From contig NZ_JAIXYH010000091.1 of assembly GCF_027490375.1 (NCBI RefSeq), positions 1 through 40,841 of the forward strand: a DNA stretch of 40,841 nt, read 5' to 3'. The position numbers were made by a program, and so were the translations under genes. Numbering within the stretch: position 1 is the first letter of the stretch; each line of letters opens with the position of its first letter. This DNA comes from Flavobacterium sp. (GTDB taxonomy: Bacteria; Bacteroidota; Bacteroidia; Flavobacteriales; Flavobacteriaceae). Below the pieces are notes generated by a model, which ran no database searches, was not told the DNA's origin, and saw nothing but the letters and a program-made list of their open reading frames with translations. Positions 1-7,988 of this stretch are shown in pieces.

Positions 1-47
1 TTTAAGATCGAAATAATCTGTTCCTCTGAAAATTTTGATGTCTTCAT
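1..47 (-). mobile_element. IS3-type transposase OrfA, first 15 codons, cut by window edge
   Basis: Reading leftwards from an ATG at 47, the frame gives MKTSKFSEEQIISIL and then leaves the window. This matches the opening of the HTH_Tnp_1 domain of IS3-family OrfA proteins, which commonly start like MKKSRFTEEQI. The element would start between about 48 and 118, where the neighbouring nuclease/NTPase frame abruptly ends. Only 15 residues are visible, so the family call rests on that motif alone, and the inverted repeat and target duplication cannot be confirmed here. Confidence 0.65.
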
Positions 48-110
48 ACTGTTTTTCTTTTAAAAGGTTAATTTAACTCTATTTTTAACCTGTTCAAAAA
101 AACCAGCCAC

Positions 111-1385
111 TTACCGACAATCTTTTCTATGAGCTAATATTTCTAAGGCATTAAAAATTTCATTTTTATTCCAACTACTTAACTCCAATTCTTTAGATAA
201 TAATTGTGACCAATCTTCAGAATTAGCTCCTTTCGCTTGAATTAATATGGCTGGTGCTGATTTTTTTACGCATTCTTCAACAGCGTAAGCCAAGCCAAGC
301 GTTTTTCCTGTTCCTGGCTTACCCAAAATTAAACTAGTTGAGATCTGGGTTAAATCATTTTCAATCTTTAAATACTCATTAATAATTTCATCATTGAGTT
401 CTCTTAGCCGAATTTTTATTTTTTGGTATAATGGTTTCTGTAAATCTGTAGGATTCATATTTTCAAGCAAATCAATTGCTTCATAAATAGTATCTGCAAT
501 TGAAAGCTCATCATCATCATTGATACATAAGTTGATTTCAATACCATCTACTAATTTTGTTTCTATTTCTGATGCACTATTAATTAAGTCTTCAAAAAAA
601 ACATTAATTATTTTAAGCTTACTAATGAATTCATTGGAATTTGATGTAATCTTTATAAACTTTTCAGAAATGAACAACCAATTATTTATCTTTTTTTTAA
701 GCTCAATTATATTAGAAATTATTTTTTTTCTAAACGGTAAACTATAAAGTTGTTTGTCAATTATTTTTTGAATATCTCCTTTTGTGTGTAAGTTACCCAC
801 ATATCTTTCTTTTAGCCAATAATTAGTTTTTTGTAAGTCAAATTTATCTTTTAAAAAACTAGAATGAATTACTTCTTTTTCAAACCAATATTTATTTACT
901 CCTTCGTTTTCGGTAAATTGCAATTCGTTTAAAATAGTTTGCTCAAACCACCAAGTAATTTTTATATTGTTAAATGATTCATTTATTTCTTTTTCAAAAT
1001 TTTTAATTCTAACATCTTCGCTATTTTTTGTTGGCTTATTTCCTCTTCCAATTTTAACAGAACTAACTTTATGAGGAATACAAATAATATATTCAATAAT
1101 ATTTGGTCTTATCTTTAATGCTGTCGTTATAGAATTTTTTATTTGTTTTATTTCATTACTATCTAATGCCTGTCTAAACCATTTTGATTGTATGGCAATG
1201 AAATTTCCATTTGATAGTTTACAATAAGCTTCTATTCCGCCATCTCCACCAGCACCATTTATTACTTTGAACTCATCAATTGAATTTGTATATTCTCTAT
1301 AAAGGTATCTTTCAAATAATTGATTACATAATATTTCAAATGAGTTTTGATAACTGCCACCATAAGTAGTGAATGAATCCCACAT
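111..1385 (-). pseudogene. Mrr-like nuclease plus P-loop NTPase, 3'-truncated next to an IS
   Basis: The 424-residue frame has two recognisable parts. Residues 45-70 carry GGDGGIEAY followed by FIAIQSKWF, the D...QxK form of the PD-(D/E)xK nuclease core seen in Mrr-like restriction proteins. Around residues 355-363 lies a Walker A motif, LGKPGTGKT. The frame stops about 60 residues after Walker A, before any Walker B motif or helicase/STAND region, and an IS3-type transposase begins 64 bp further on. I infer that a longer nuclease-ATPase defence protein was cut by the insertion. The N-terminal nuclease could still be made. Base composition is very AT-rich, unlike the core genes to the right. 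Confidence 0.7.
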
Positions 1386-1462
1386 GTTTTTTATTAAATC
1401 GATTAATTGAATTTTAAGTTCTAAATTTAAAAAAAAGCCTAAGTATGTTTACAGTATTTATA

Positions 1463-2713
1463 TTAATTGTAAAATGCTTTTTCCATCAATTCTTTTTCGC
1501 TTCTGGAAATTCCAATTTCATTTACCATTGTTTTCCAATTGGTTGTAACTCTCAAGACTTGCTGGATAATTTCCTCCATTTGATTCTTGTTTAAACGAAA
1601 ATATTCACCTACACTTTTTGCTAACTCAAAATCAAGAGCATTGTTATCGGTGTCGATGTTTAAGGCCAGGCCGTCTTTGTCTATGGAAGGATTGAGGTCA
1701 TAAGCCGGCGATAAAATCCAACCTTCTTTGGTTAAAATAAAAGCATGATTACGTAGATGATCATCGGTGTTGGAAATGGCTATGTTGAAAATAATTCTTC
1801 GCCATAGTTGGTGCAGATTGGCTTCTATGTTTGTGCCGTGATTGCTTATAAACTCGGCGATTTCTAAATAACTTGCCTGATTGTCACGGATGGTCTCTTC
1901 GTTGTTTCCAGTCATTGTCATTGCTGAAGCCAAATGTATTCTCTCTCCATTCACTCTATCAAAACGTTTGGTAAAAAATGTGTGGTGGTTCCCAATGATT
2001 CTGTCTATTCGACATGGTGCCATTTCAATTCCTGCTCTTGTAGCCAATTGATAGGCTAAAAATTCCCAAGCTGCTTTATCAATGGTGTCTGTTTTGGATG
2101 GAAATTTGGCAATCCAAATGCTTTTATCAGCATCCAAAACATTGGCTTTGGGTCTTGCTCCACCTAAGGAAGAACCTGGTGCTATGAGTACTCCCAACCA
2201 TTTGTTGACTTCTTCATTTTCATTGTCATTTTCAAAAATGTGTGCAGCATTTTGCAATTCTCGAATAGATGACCAAGGAGGTGTTGAGGCTGTTTTATTA
2301 TTGTCTAAAAAGTCCCCATCAGGATCAATTTTGAATCGCAACGCTCCCATTCTACTTTCGTCATAAACCCCTAAAAGAAAATCAATATCGTGTAGTGTTG
2401 GTACTTTCTCCTTATTTTCTTTTGCCCATTGTGCGGCTCTTCGCTTCATTAATGTTCGTCCCCAGGTATCGGGCATACTGTCGAGGAAAATTCCAAAATT
2501 TTCTTTTTGATTTGGATATTGCGGACCCCCATACAATTGTATGTCGGGATCAATCAAGAATTTTTGGTCTGATTTGAGCCAATCTTTGTCGTACTCAAAA
2601 CTGAATGCTTTTTTGCCTTTGGCTTGGTGGGCTGATAGGATTCCAATCCGTTTTGGCTCTGGCATACCTTTCCAATGGGCGTAGACGAATATGTCGATTT
2701 TATGGTTGGCCAT
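1463..2713 (-). CDS. hipA: HipA-type serine/threonine kinase toxin
   Basis: The 416-residue product is full length for the HipA family. It begins with the couple_hipA-like N-terminal domain (IDIFVYAHWKGMPEPKRIG, then a GGPQYP segment). The kinase core shows the P-loop-like SSLGGARPK near residues 180-188, the catalytic NTDDHLRNH near 314-322 and the metal-binding SPAYDLNPS just after it. Known HipA proteins phosphorylate aminoacyl-tRNA synthetases such as GltX and are neutralised by HipB. The hipB-like gene lies 80 bp upstream on the same strand, so the pair is a standard type II toxin-antitoxin operon. All key residues are present, so the toxin looks intact. Confidence 0.93.
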   Translation of the reverse strand: MANHKIDIFVYAHWKGMPEPKRIGILSAHQAKGKKAFSFEYDKDWLKSDQKFLIDPDIQLYGGPQYPNQKENFGIFLDSMPDTWGRTLMKRRAAQWAKENKEKVPTLHDIDFLLGVYDESRMGALRFKIDPDGDFLDNNKTASTPPWSSIRELQNAAHIFENDNENEEVNKWLGVLIAPGSSLGGARPKANVLDADKSIWIAKFPSKTDTIDKAAWEFLAYQLATRAGIEMAPCRIDRIIGNHHTFFTKRFDRVNGERIHLASAMTMTGNNEETIRDNQASYLEIAEFISNHGTNIEANLHQLWRRIIFNIAISNTDDHLRNHAFILTKEGWILSPAYDLNPSIDKDGLALNIDTDNNALDFELAKSVGEYFRLNKNQMEEIIQQVLRVTTNWKTMVNEIGISRSEKELMEKAFYN

Positions 2714-2793
2714 TTTTGGTTTCGTTAGTTTGATCTCGATACTTTTTTCTTTCCGCTTCGCTTCACAGAAGTCACTTTAACCGCTTTTGTGTC

Positions 2794-3084
2794 TTACTTA
2801 AGAAGTTCTAAATCTTGTAATTTTCTACCCAATTCATCGTCTGCAGCTAGTTTCAGAAAATCATCTTGTAACCCTAATACTCTAAGCACATTAAAGTAAG
2901 CTCCTATTGCTACACTTGGATTTCCTTTTTCAATTAGGTATAAAGTAGTTCTTACAATATCTGCTCTTTCAGCCACTTGCACTGTAGTTAATTTTCTTCT
3001 TTTTCTGGCTAACTTTATATTTTCTCCCATCTGTTCTAACAGCATTATATGCTTGGGAAATAGTGTTTGTTTCTTTCTGCTCAT
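2794..3084 (-). CDS. hipB: HipB-like XRE-family antitoxin
   Basis: This is a small helix-turn-helix protein of 96 residues from the chosen ATG (MSRKKQTLF). The XRE fold is seen in MGENIKLARKRRKLT, then VQVAERADIVRTTLYLIEKG, then NPSVAIGAYFNVLRVLGL. The start at 3084 is preferred because a strong Bacteroidota promoter places transcription initiation near 3103, so an ATG further up at 3111 would not be transcribed. The protein should bind and inhibit the HipA kinase encoded downstream and repress its own promoter, as HipB proteins do. Confidence 0.88.
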   Translation of the reverse strand: MSRKKQTLFPKHIMLLEQMGENIKLARKRRKLTTVQVAERADIVRTTLYLIEKGNPSVAIGAYFNVLRVLGLQDDFLKLAADDELGRKLQDLELLK

Positions 3085-3108
3085 TTTAAAAATGTTCATT
3101 ACTATGTA

Positions 3109-3139
3109 CAAAATTAGTTTTTTTGTTCATAATAACAAA
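3109..3139 (-). promoter_or_regulatory. Promoter and likely HipB operators of hipBA
   Basis: On the minus strand a TTTG (-33) is followed after 19 bp by TAATTTTG, a perfect match to the Bacteroidota -7 consensus TAnnTTTG. Two direct copies of ATGAACA lie between the -33 and -7 boxes and again just downstream (minus-strand TTATGAACAAAA and TAATGAACATTT). They are plausible binding sites for HipB autorepression. Confidence 0.6.
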
Positions 3140-3313
3140 CATTTTATGTTTTGTTTTTTCTTTACAATTACCATTTATTACATCCACTACAGCTCCTTTA
3201 TCGTTTTATCAACTTTAATTGGGACAACTATTTCATATTGCGAAATGCAGCCTAAACAATTAAAACTTATAGTTGCTGTGTAAGGTTAATCCTAATTGTT
3301 TAGATGCCGAAGG

Positions 3314-3532
3314 TTAGTTCTTGATTTCAGCATCGATATATGATTTCAGATAATACAATTCGATTTGATTTTCCTCCTCCCCTTCCCATTGCTCGATTTC
3401 AATAAACGTAATAGCATTGGCAAATGCTTTTTCTCCGATTAGATGTTCGATAAGGACATTAACTGCTTCGCAAAGTTGTGATAGTATAATCAATTGTTGT
3501 TCCTTTTCTTGTATTTGCCTCATCAACGTCAA
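3314..3532 (-). CDS. Small uncharacterised ORF overlapping AlbA_2 debris
   Basis: The 72-codon frame opens with TTG; an ATG four codons in (MRQIQEKEQQLIILSQL) would give 69 residues. It is rich in Gln, Glu and Ile, predicted mostly helical, and I recognise no domain. Its first part overlaps, in another frame on the same strand, an AlbA_2-like remnant. It may therefore be a by-product of a frameshifted gene and not a real gene. There is no promoter of its own. Confidence is low. Confidence 0.3.
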   Translation of the reverse strand: MTLMRQIQEKEQQLIILSQLCEAVNVLIEHLIGEKAFANAITFIEIEQWEGEEENQIELYYLKSYIDAEIKN

Positions 3533-3685
3533 TTAATTCAATACCATCTGTGGCATTGGCAAATGCACATACTTCTTCTGTGATTTCTTTAATTTTTTTT
3601 GGAATACTGACTTTGAATTCGGCATAGTATCCTACACTGGAGGCTATTATTGATTTTATTTCGGTTGGGTAAAGTATATTATCTT
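3459..3685 (-). pseudogene. AlbA_2 (divergent AAA-4) domain remnant
   Basis: Reading the minus strand without a start codon gives YYAEFKVSIPKKIKEITEE and then VCAFANATDGIELIDVDEAN, ending at a stop at 3459-3461. The pattern of an E-F-K strand, a helix, CAFANA.GG and L.GVDD is typical of AlbA_2 domains. Such domains occur in Schlafen-like and RecG-like proteins found in defence and mobile regions. No start, no downstream half and an overlapping alternate frame indicate decay. The identification is by motif only. Confidence 0.5.
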
Positions 3686-3686
3686 A

Positions 3687-3815
3687 TTAACTTTTATCAA
3701 ATGTGAGATAAAAACCATTCTCTGTTATGCCAAGATATTTGTAAATACATTCGAGTTTTATTGGAATTTTTGGTTCTGTTTCATTTACCAGCTGTTTAAC
3801 GTATTCAAGAGTCAT
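3687..3815 (-). CDS. Possible 42-residue ORF downstream of the Mrr-like gene
   Basis: An ATG at 3815, nine bases after the stop of the Mrr-like endonuclease gene, opens a 42-codon frame that begins MTLEYVKQLVNETEP and ends FYLTFDKS. It could be the translated front end of the AlbA_2-like gene whose remains follow after its stop, or a small co-transcribed protein. The tight spacing suggests it belongs to the same transcript. No homologous family is recognised. Confidence 0.35.
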   Translation of the reverse strand: MTLEYVKQLVNETEPKIPIKLECIYKYLGITENGFYLTFDKS

Positions 3816-3824
3816 TTTTTTAAA

Positions 3825-4682
3825 TTAAAGGTTTTTATTTTCTATCAGTAAACCATTTTCCGAAAAAGTAAATGTTCGTTCGTCAAAAATTGATTTCATT
3901 ATCAGCCATACTTTGTCAACTAAGCTATATTCCAGCTTTTTGCTTTCGTCCCTTTGGGTCAATTTACCCGTTATCGTTATTTCGTCCAACTCTACGCTTT
4001 CGCTTATGCCCCGTCTATAAAGTCTACTTCCCGAAAGTTTGTAAGTTTTTGTGATTTCAACTTGCATCTTGTTTTGTTTGGCTATATCCAAACGAAAATC
4101 GGTAACATAGTCGTAGAAAGCAACACGGTTTTTATCTTTTTGCTCGAGGTAGTAATTAAAGAGATCGAATTCATCTTGTACGTCAAGGAATCGATTATTA
4201 CCTATGGCAATTTGTAAAATTTTCGGTCCCGTAACCAGGATATTCATATTGATCTGCAAAATTCCAAATTCAAATTCCTTTGGTGTTTCATCCTGGTCTT
4301 TTTCATCCCATTCCCTTAGGATAACGATACCAATGTTTTTAAATTTGGCGTAGTCCTGACCGTCTTTTGTAAAGCCGCTCCTTGACACAATAATTCCTTT
4401 ACTGATATCTGCATCTTCCATTATTGCAGCTAGTTTCATCACTACATCTTTATCTACTTTCTGTTTCCAGAATTTACATTCAATGGCGGTCTCAAAGTTG
4501 TGAATTCCGTCGGAATGTGAAGTCAAAACATCAATTTGGTGGCTTACCCCAGACTTACCAACTAGTACACAATTTTTACCATACCCTTTAATTGTAACAC
4601 CGGATTGACGACCGAGCGTTTCGTATATGTATTTAGTAATTGATTCGTAAATTTTCCAATCTAAGTCTTTATTTCCGGACAT
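3825..4682 (-). CDS. Mrr-like restriction endonuclease (PD-(D/E)xK)
   Basis: The 285-residue protein has an N-terminal Mrr-like nuclease core: a Gly-rich segment, then SHQIDVLTS with the acidic residue, then TAIECKFWK with the ExK motif around residues 67-72, then a helix and GIIVSRSGFTKDGQDYA. Mrr-type nucleases cleave modified or foreign DNA. The C-terminal 140 residues are not recognised and could recognise the target. A -7 box match (TAACTTTG) lies upstream. No methyltransferase gene is adjacent, which fits a modification-dependent (type IV-like) enzyme better than a classical restriction-modification pair; that is inference. Confidence 0.75.
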   Translation of the reverse strand: MSGNKDLDWKIYESITKYIYETLGRQSGVTIKGYGKNCVLVGKSGVSHQIDVLTSHSDGIHNFETAIECKFWKQKVDKDVVMKLAAIMEDADISKGIIVSRSGFTKDGQDYAKFKNIGIVILREWDEKDQDETPKEFEFGILQINMNILVTGPKILQIAIGNNRFLDVQDEFDLFNYYLEQKDKNRVAFYDYVTDFRLDIAKQNKMQVEITKTYKLSGSRLYRRGISESVELDEITITGKLTQRDESKKLEYSLVDKVWLIMKSIFDERTFTFSENGLLIENKNL

Positions 4683-4717
4683 ATCAATTCATTTAAAGAG
4701 AACATTCCTATTTAACC

Positions 4718-4749
4718 CAAAGTTAAATAACAATTTGATAATGTGTAAA
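4718..4749 (-). promoter_or_regulatory. Promoter of the Mrr-like gene
   Basis: The minus strand reads TTTA, 20 bp, TAACTTTG. The second box is a perfect TAnnTTTG and the first differs from TTTG by one base. Initiation would fall near 4711, about 30 bp before the ATG at 4682. Confidence 0.5.
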
Positions 4750-4825
4750 ATAAAAAATGGTACTGAGGTTTCAATTCATCATTAAATAATGACTGGGCTG
4801 GATTGAGTTTTTTAAAGAAGCCTTT

Positions 4826-5068
4826 ATGACTAATAACCTCTTTAATATTGAATTTGGATTAAACCAAATTATTGAAGAAAAAAAAATAGATAGAGTTTCC
4901 ATGTGCTTTTGTGGAAGTGGTAAGAAGTATAGAAAATGTCATAAGAAAAGCTATGATGTTCTATCTAAATTAAGTTTGGATAACATTAATCTTTTTCTTC
5001 ATGCCTTACGAGAAACTAACGAGTATAAAATTGCTGTTTATCAAAGAAACCAGTTACTAATCAAGTAA
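4826..5068 (+). CDS. SEC-C motif protein, small
   Basis: The 80-residue protein contains CFCGSGKKYRKCH at about residues 27-39. This is the SEC-C zinc-binding motif (CxCxSGKKYKxCH) best known from the C-terminus of SecA and also found in many small stand-alone proteins. The rest is short helical sequence with no catalytic domain. SEC-C proteins are frequent in mobile and defence regions, but no function can be assigned. It is flanked by the Mrr-like gene and a truncated recombinase. Confidence 0.65.
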   Translation: MTNNLFNIEFGLNQIIEEKKIDRVSMCFCGSGKKYRKCHKKSYDVLSKLSLDNINLFLHALRETNEYKIAVYQRNQLLIK

Positions 5069-5127
5069 ATCTATCATATCTAACTTTGCTTTAGATAAAG
5101 TTTTGTAACTTCAAATGTAGGCTTCCC

Positions 5128-5673
5128 CTAATTTGAACTGTTTCTAACGCTTCTTAAATAAAATTTATAGTCGGTAATGAAAGCATGATTTATTTTAGAA
5201 ATCTCAATATCTGAAATGTTATATTTCCATTCCAAAAATTCAATTGTATGCTTCAAAGAAGTAGTATAACGCTCTAATGTTCCGGGTGCATATTTTTTAC
5301 CGACTAATTCTTTAATCTTATTATTATGGTCTTGAAGTATGGGAACAAGCATTCGTTGTTTTTCTTCAGAACCAAAAAGCAGTTCTTTAAAATTTTCAAT
5401 ATTCAATTCCTGATTTTTATGAATTAGCTCCATTTGAATATCCAATACTTTAGATTTAAGCAAATCAAGATAACTATTAATTGAACGAGCTTCCTCTGTA
5501 GTTCCTTTCATTTTGCACGCTTCAGACAACCATCGACTTGGCTCAATGAATTTTTTTGTACTGAATTCTGTTCTAATGCCGTTTACAGTAAGACGGACAT
5601 AAATCGGAAATTGCCCTTTGGCATTAACCTTTGTAAATTTTGCATAGAAATGCAGGTTTACTTTTGCTTTCAT
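5128..5673 (-). pseudogene. Tyrosine recombinase N-terminal half, catalytic domain missing
   Basis: The 181-residue product matches the start of Bacteroidota-type tyrosine integrases. It has an arm-DNA-binding domain (YVRLTVNGIRTEFSTKKFIEP) and a SAM-like core-binding domain (YAPGTLERYTTSLKHTIEFL, then FITDYKFYLRSVRN). It stops at FYLRSVRNSSN, just where the catalytic domain with R-H-R-Y should follow, and nothing similar is found downstream in other frames. It cannot catalyse recombination. Its place beside a tRNA gene with repeated 3'-end fragments suggests it is what remains of the integrase that brought in the island. Confidence 0.8.
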
Positions 5674-5891
5674 TTTACTGACTGATTAATTATTTATCAA
5701 TTTAAATTCCTAATCCAAGCCAAACAAGATGTTTACTGAATGAACAAGCTATAGTTTTTCAATCGTAATCCCTGTGTTTGCAAGGGTTAAGGGATTTTAG
5801 CGAGACCCTAGATTTCTAGTTTCTTCTAGGGTCTCGATTTAGTCCCTTTATGGATAAGATTCGATGAATAATTTGGAAAGTTTGTTAAAGC

Positions 5892-5927
5892 AAAAAACCC
5901 CGAAAATCATAGGATTTTCGAGGTTTT
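5892..5927. terminator. Bidirectional hairpin
   Basis: Near-perfect inverted repeat: AAAACCCCGAAAATC, loop ATAG, GATTTTCGAGGTTTT. A-rich and T-rich flanks allow termination in both directions. It sits between the recombinase remnant and the first tRNA-end copy. Confidence 0.6.
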
Positions 5928-5950
5928 GACACCATTTAGGATTTTTTTCA

Positions 5951-6010
5951 GCGGAGAAAGAGGGATTAACTTCGTTGATCCCAAAAGGGGAGAACCTGCA
6001 GCAAAAACCC
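5951..6010. repeat. 60-bp direct repeat carrying tRNA-Ser 3'-end, copy 1
   Basis: The block starts GCGGAGAAAGAGGGATT, identical to the 3' end of the tRNA-Ser gene with its flank as seen on the plus strand, and continues TAACTTCGTTGATCCC... to CAGCAAAAACCC. It is identical over 60 bp to 6345-6404. Interpreted as a duplicated attachment-site core left by integration at the tRNA gene. Confidence 0.7.
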
Positions 6011-6232
6011 ATGACCTGAACTCGATTAAAAATCTTTGTCAGATCGCGGTTTAACAATATATTTTGGGATTTAGACCTGCACAAAATCTGTGTAAATGGC
6101 GGTCGCTAAACATTTAAACGGTCGCTTACTTCGTTGCATTTATTTGCGATACTACAGTATCCCAAATAAAGTGCGCCTCGTATTCAACCATTTAAATATT
6201 TTCTGACTTTAATTTTTAAATCGATTTCAGGT

Positions 6233-6260
6233 CAAAAGTTTTGCAAACTTTTGTTTTTTT
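6233..6260 (+). terminator. Hairpin plus T-run, copy 1
   Basis: CAAAAGTTT, loop TGC, AAACTTTTG, then seven T: a 9-bp stem followed by a T-tract, a good intrinsic terminator for the plus strand. The same unit recurs at 6404-6431. Confidence 0.6.
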
Positions 6261-6296
6261 ATGCTCATTGTCAGCTTGCAAATGAAATTTGCGCTG

Positions 6297-6361
6297 CCAA
6301 ATCGCATAAAAAAACCCAAAATCTTTCGATTTTGGGTTTCCGCTGCGGAGAAAGAGGGATT
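6297..6361. repeat. 65-bp direct repeat of tRNA-Ser 3' end and terminator
   Basis: The block begins CCAAATCGCATAAAAAAAC and ends GCGGAGAAAGAGGGATT. It is identical over 65 bp to 6468-6532, which spans the real tRNA-Ser 3' end and its terminator. It contains the hairpin AAACCCAAAATC/GATTTTGGGTTT. A second attachment-like copy. Confidence 0.75.
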
Positions 6362-6404
6362 AACTTCGTTGATCCCAAAAGGGGAGAACCTGCAGCAAAA
6401 ACCC
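6345..6404. repeat. 60-bp direct repeat carrying tRNA-Ser 3'-end, copy 2
   Basis: Exact match to 5951-6010. It overlaps the 65-bp repeat at its tRNA-derived part, so the region is a mosaic of at least three tRNA-Ser ends (5951, 6345 and the functional gene). Confidence 0.7.
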
Positions 6405-6431
6405 AAAAGTTTTGCAAACTTTTGTTTTTTT
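6404..6431 (+). terminator. Hairpin plus T-run, copy 2
   Basis: Same CAAAAGTTT/AAACTTTTG hairpin and seven-T tract as at 6233-6260. It is part of the duplicated block. Confidence 0.55.
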
Positions 6432-6478
6432 ATGCGCTTTGCTTGCTTTCAAACAAAGTTTGAGCAACCAAATCGCAT

Positions 6479-6510
6479 AAAAAAACCCAAAATCTTTCGA
6501 TTTTGGGTTT
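6479..6510 (-). terminator. Terminator of tRNA-Ser
   Basis: On the minus strand the tRNA 3' end is followed within about 10 bp by AAACCCAAAATC, a GAAA tetraloop and GATTTTGGGTTT, then a T-tract. A 12-bp stem makes this a strong intrinsic terminator. Confidence 0.75.
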
Positions 6511-6516
6511 CCGCTG

Positions 6517-6601
6517 CGGAGAAAGAGGGATTCGAACCCCCGGACCTGTTACAGTCAACAGTTTTCAAGACTGCCGCAATCGACCACTCTGCCATTTCTC
6601 C
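6517..6601 (-). tRNA. tRNA-Ser(UGA)
   Basis: On the minus strand the gene begins GGAGAAATGGCAGAGTGGTC and ends with the T-arm GGGGGTTCGAATCCC and CTTTCTCC, which pairs with the first bases to give the acceptor stem. The anticodon arm is GCAGT-CTTGAAA-ACTGT, giving anticodon TGA, and a variable arm of type II length follows, as expected for serine tRNAs. The discriminator is G and CCA is not encoded. Length is about 85 nt. Extra copies of the 3' end to the left show that the gene has served as an integration target. Confidence 0.93.
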
Positions 6602-6633
6602 AATAAAAGCGCATCATTTTCGTAATGCGAGTG

Positions 6634-6662
6634 CAAATATAGACAAAAAATCGATTTTCAAA
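6634..6662 (-). promoter_or_regulatory. Promoter of tRNA-Ser
   Basis: The minus strand carries TTTG, 17 bp, TATATTTG. Both boxes match the Bacteroidota consensus. Initiation near 6627 lies about 25 bp before the tRNA 5' end. Confidence 0.6.
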
Positions 6663-6896
6663 ACCTTCTCGCTAAAATAAATGTCCTTGCTGTTGACACT
6701 TTTTTTACTTTTAATGATAAGTTTCTTTCTGTCAATATTTTAGTGCATTTTCAGTTTTTGAAATTTTCAGATCGATTAGTCTATTCTCGTTTCTCACTTA
6801 TAAAAGACTAAATCGAATACCTAATCTATTTAACTACTCTTTACAATTACAAGAAATTCAAACCAATTCCATCCACAGAGTTCCAATCGCTTTTTT

Positions 6897-6904
6897 TAGC
6901 TTTG
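6897..6904 (+). promoter_or_regulatory. -7 box upstream of pyrD
   Basis: TAGCTTTG is a perfect TAnnTTTG located 17-24 bp before the pyrD ATG. No convincing -33 TTTG is found at the right spacing, so this is a partial promoter match. Confidence 0.4.
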
Positions 6905-6920
6905 TAGCAACACAACTACC

Positions 6921-7946
6921 ATGTATAAATCAGTCATTCGTAGCATTCTTTTCCAGTTTGATGCCGAGCGCGTGCACCATTTTTCGTTCAAAGCCATTAA
7001 GTTTTTTCATGCCATTCCCGGCGTTTCCAACCTCATCCGAAGCACCTTCGTAGTTTCCGATCCACGTTTAGCACGCAATGTTGCCGGACTCCGATTTCCA
7101 AACCCCGTGGGTCTCGCCGCGGGTTTCGATAAAGACGCCAAACTTTTTAACGAATTAGGCAATTTCGGATTCGGATTTATCGAAATAGGAACCGTAACGC
7201 CTAAACCGCAAGACGGAAATCCAAAACCGCGACTCTTTCGCCTTAAAGAAGATCAAGCCATTATCAATCGCATGGGTTTTAACAACGGCGGACTCGATAT
7301 AGTAACCCAACGTTTAGCAAAACACAAATCGGTACTCATCGGCGGAAACATCGGTAAAAATAAAGTCACACCCAATGCCGATGCCGTATCCGATTACCTC
7401 CTTTGCTTTAGAAAACTCTTCCCGGTAGTCGATTATTTTGTCGTAAACGTAAGCTCGCCCAACACGCCAAACCTACGCGAACTGCAAGAAAAACAGCCTT
7501 TAACCGATTTATTGGCAACGCTCCAAGACGAAAACAGAGCGCACGCAAACCCGAAACCCATTTTCCTTAAAATTGCTCCCGATTTAACCGACGAGCAGTT
7601 ACAAGACATCATCGACATTGTGCAGCAAACGCAAATTGCCGGCGTCATTGCAACCAATACAACGATTGCTCGCGACGGACTAAAAAGCGAAAATCGCACC
7701 GAAGTAGGCGGATTGTCCGGAAAACCGCTCAGCAAACGATCAACCGAAGTGATACGTTTTTTACACACCAAAAGTAAGGGTGCATTTCCAATCATTGCCG
7801 TTGGCGGTATTCACTCGGCACAAGACGCCCTAGAAAAACTCGATGCGGGCGCCAGTTTACTGCAATTGTATACCGGTTTCATTTACGAAGGCCCAGCGCT
7901 CATCAAAGAAATCAATCGCGCTATCTTAAATCGAATTCCCAACTAA
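6921..7946 (+). CDS. pyrD: Dihydroorotate dehydrogenase, class 2 (quinone)
   Basis: The 341-residue enzyme oxidises dihydroorotate to orotate in pyrimidine synthesis, passing electrons to membrane quinone. The N-terminal extension ([20 protein letters not shown]) is the class 2 membrane-association segment absent from soluble class 1 enzymes. Core motifs include [40 protein letters not shown], and [14 protein letters not shown] with the class 2 catalytic serine (about residue 178). The C-terminal FMN-binding part shows [13 protein letters not shown] and [10 protein letters not shown]. The length is normal. It is followed after a short gap by the HMG-CoA lyase-like gene, which has its own promoter. 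Confidence 0.96.
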   Translation: MYKSVIRSILFQFDAERVHHFSFKAIKFFHAIPGVSNLIRSTFVVSDPRLARNVAGLRFPNPVGLAAGFDKDAKLFNELGNFGFGFIEIGTVTPKPQDGNPKPRLFRLKEDQAIINRMGFNNGGLDIVTQRLAKHKSVLIGGNIGKNKVTPNADAVSDYLLCFRKLFPVVDYFVVNVSSPNTPNLRELQEKQPLTDLLATLQDENRAHANPKPIFLKIAPDLTDEQLQDIIDIVQQTQIAGVIATNTTIARDGLKSENRTEVGGLSGKPLSKRSTEVIRFLHTKSKGAFPIIAVGGIHSAQDALEKLDAGASLLQLYTGFIYEGPALIKEINRAILNRIPN

Positions 7947-7951
7947 AACGA

Positions 7952-7982
7952 TTTCGTGAGTTCGTAACGATTGTTATCTTTG
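7952..7982 (+). promoter_or_regulatory. Promoter of the HMG-CoA lyase-like gene
   Basis: TTTC, 19 bp, TATCTTTG. The -7 box is perfect and ends only 6 bp before the ATG at 7989, so initiation would be at or next to the start codon, suggesting a leaderless or nearly leaderless mRNA. Confidence 0.5.
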
Positions 7983-7988
7983 ACCCCG

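Noticed and set aside
3053..3283. Plus-strand ORF across the hipB promoter
   Set aside because: Low-complexity Phe/Ile-rich frame opposite hipB and its promoter.
6251..6680. Open frames across the tRNA-Ser region
   Set aside because: They run through terminators, direct repeats and the tRNA gene itself.
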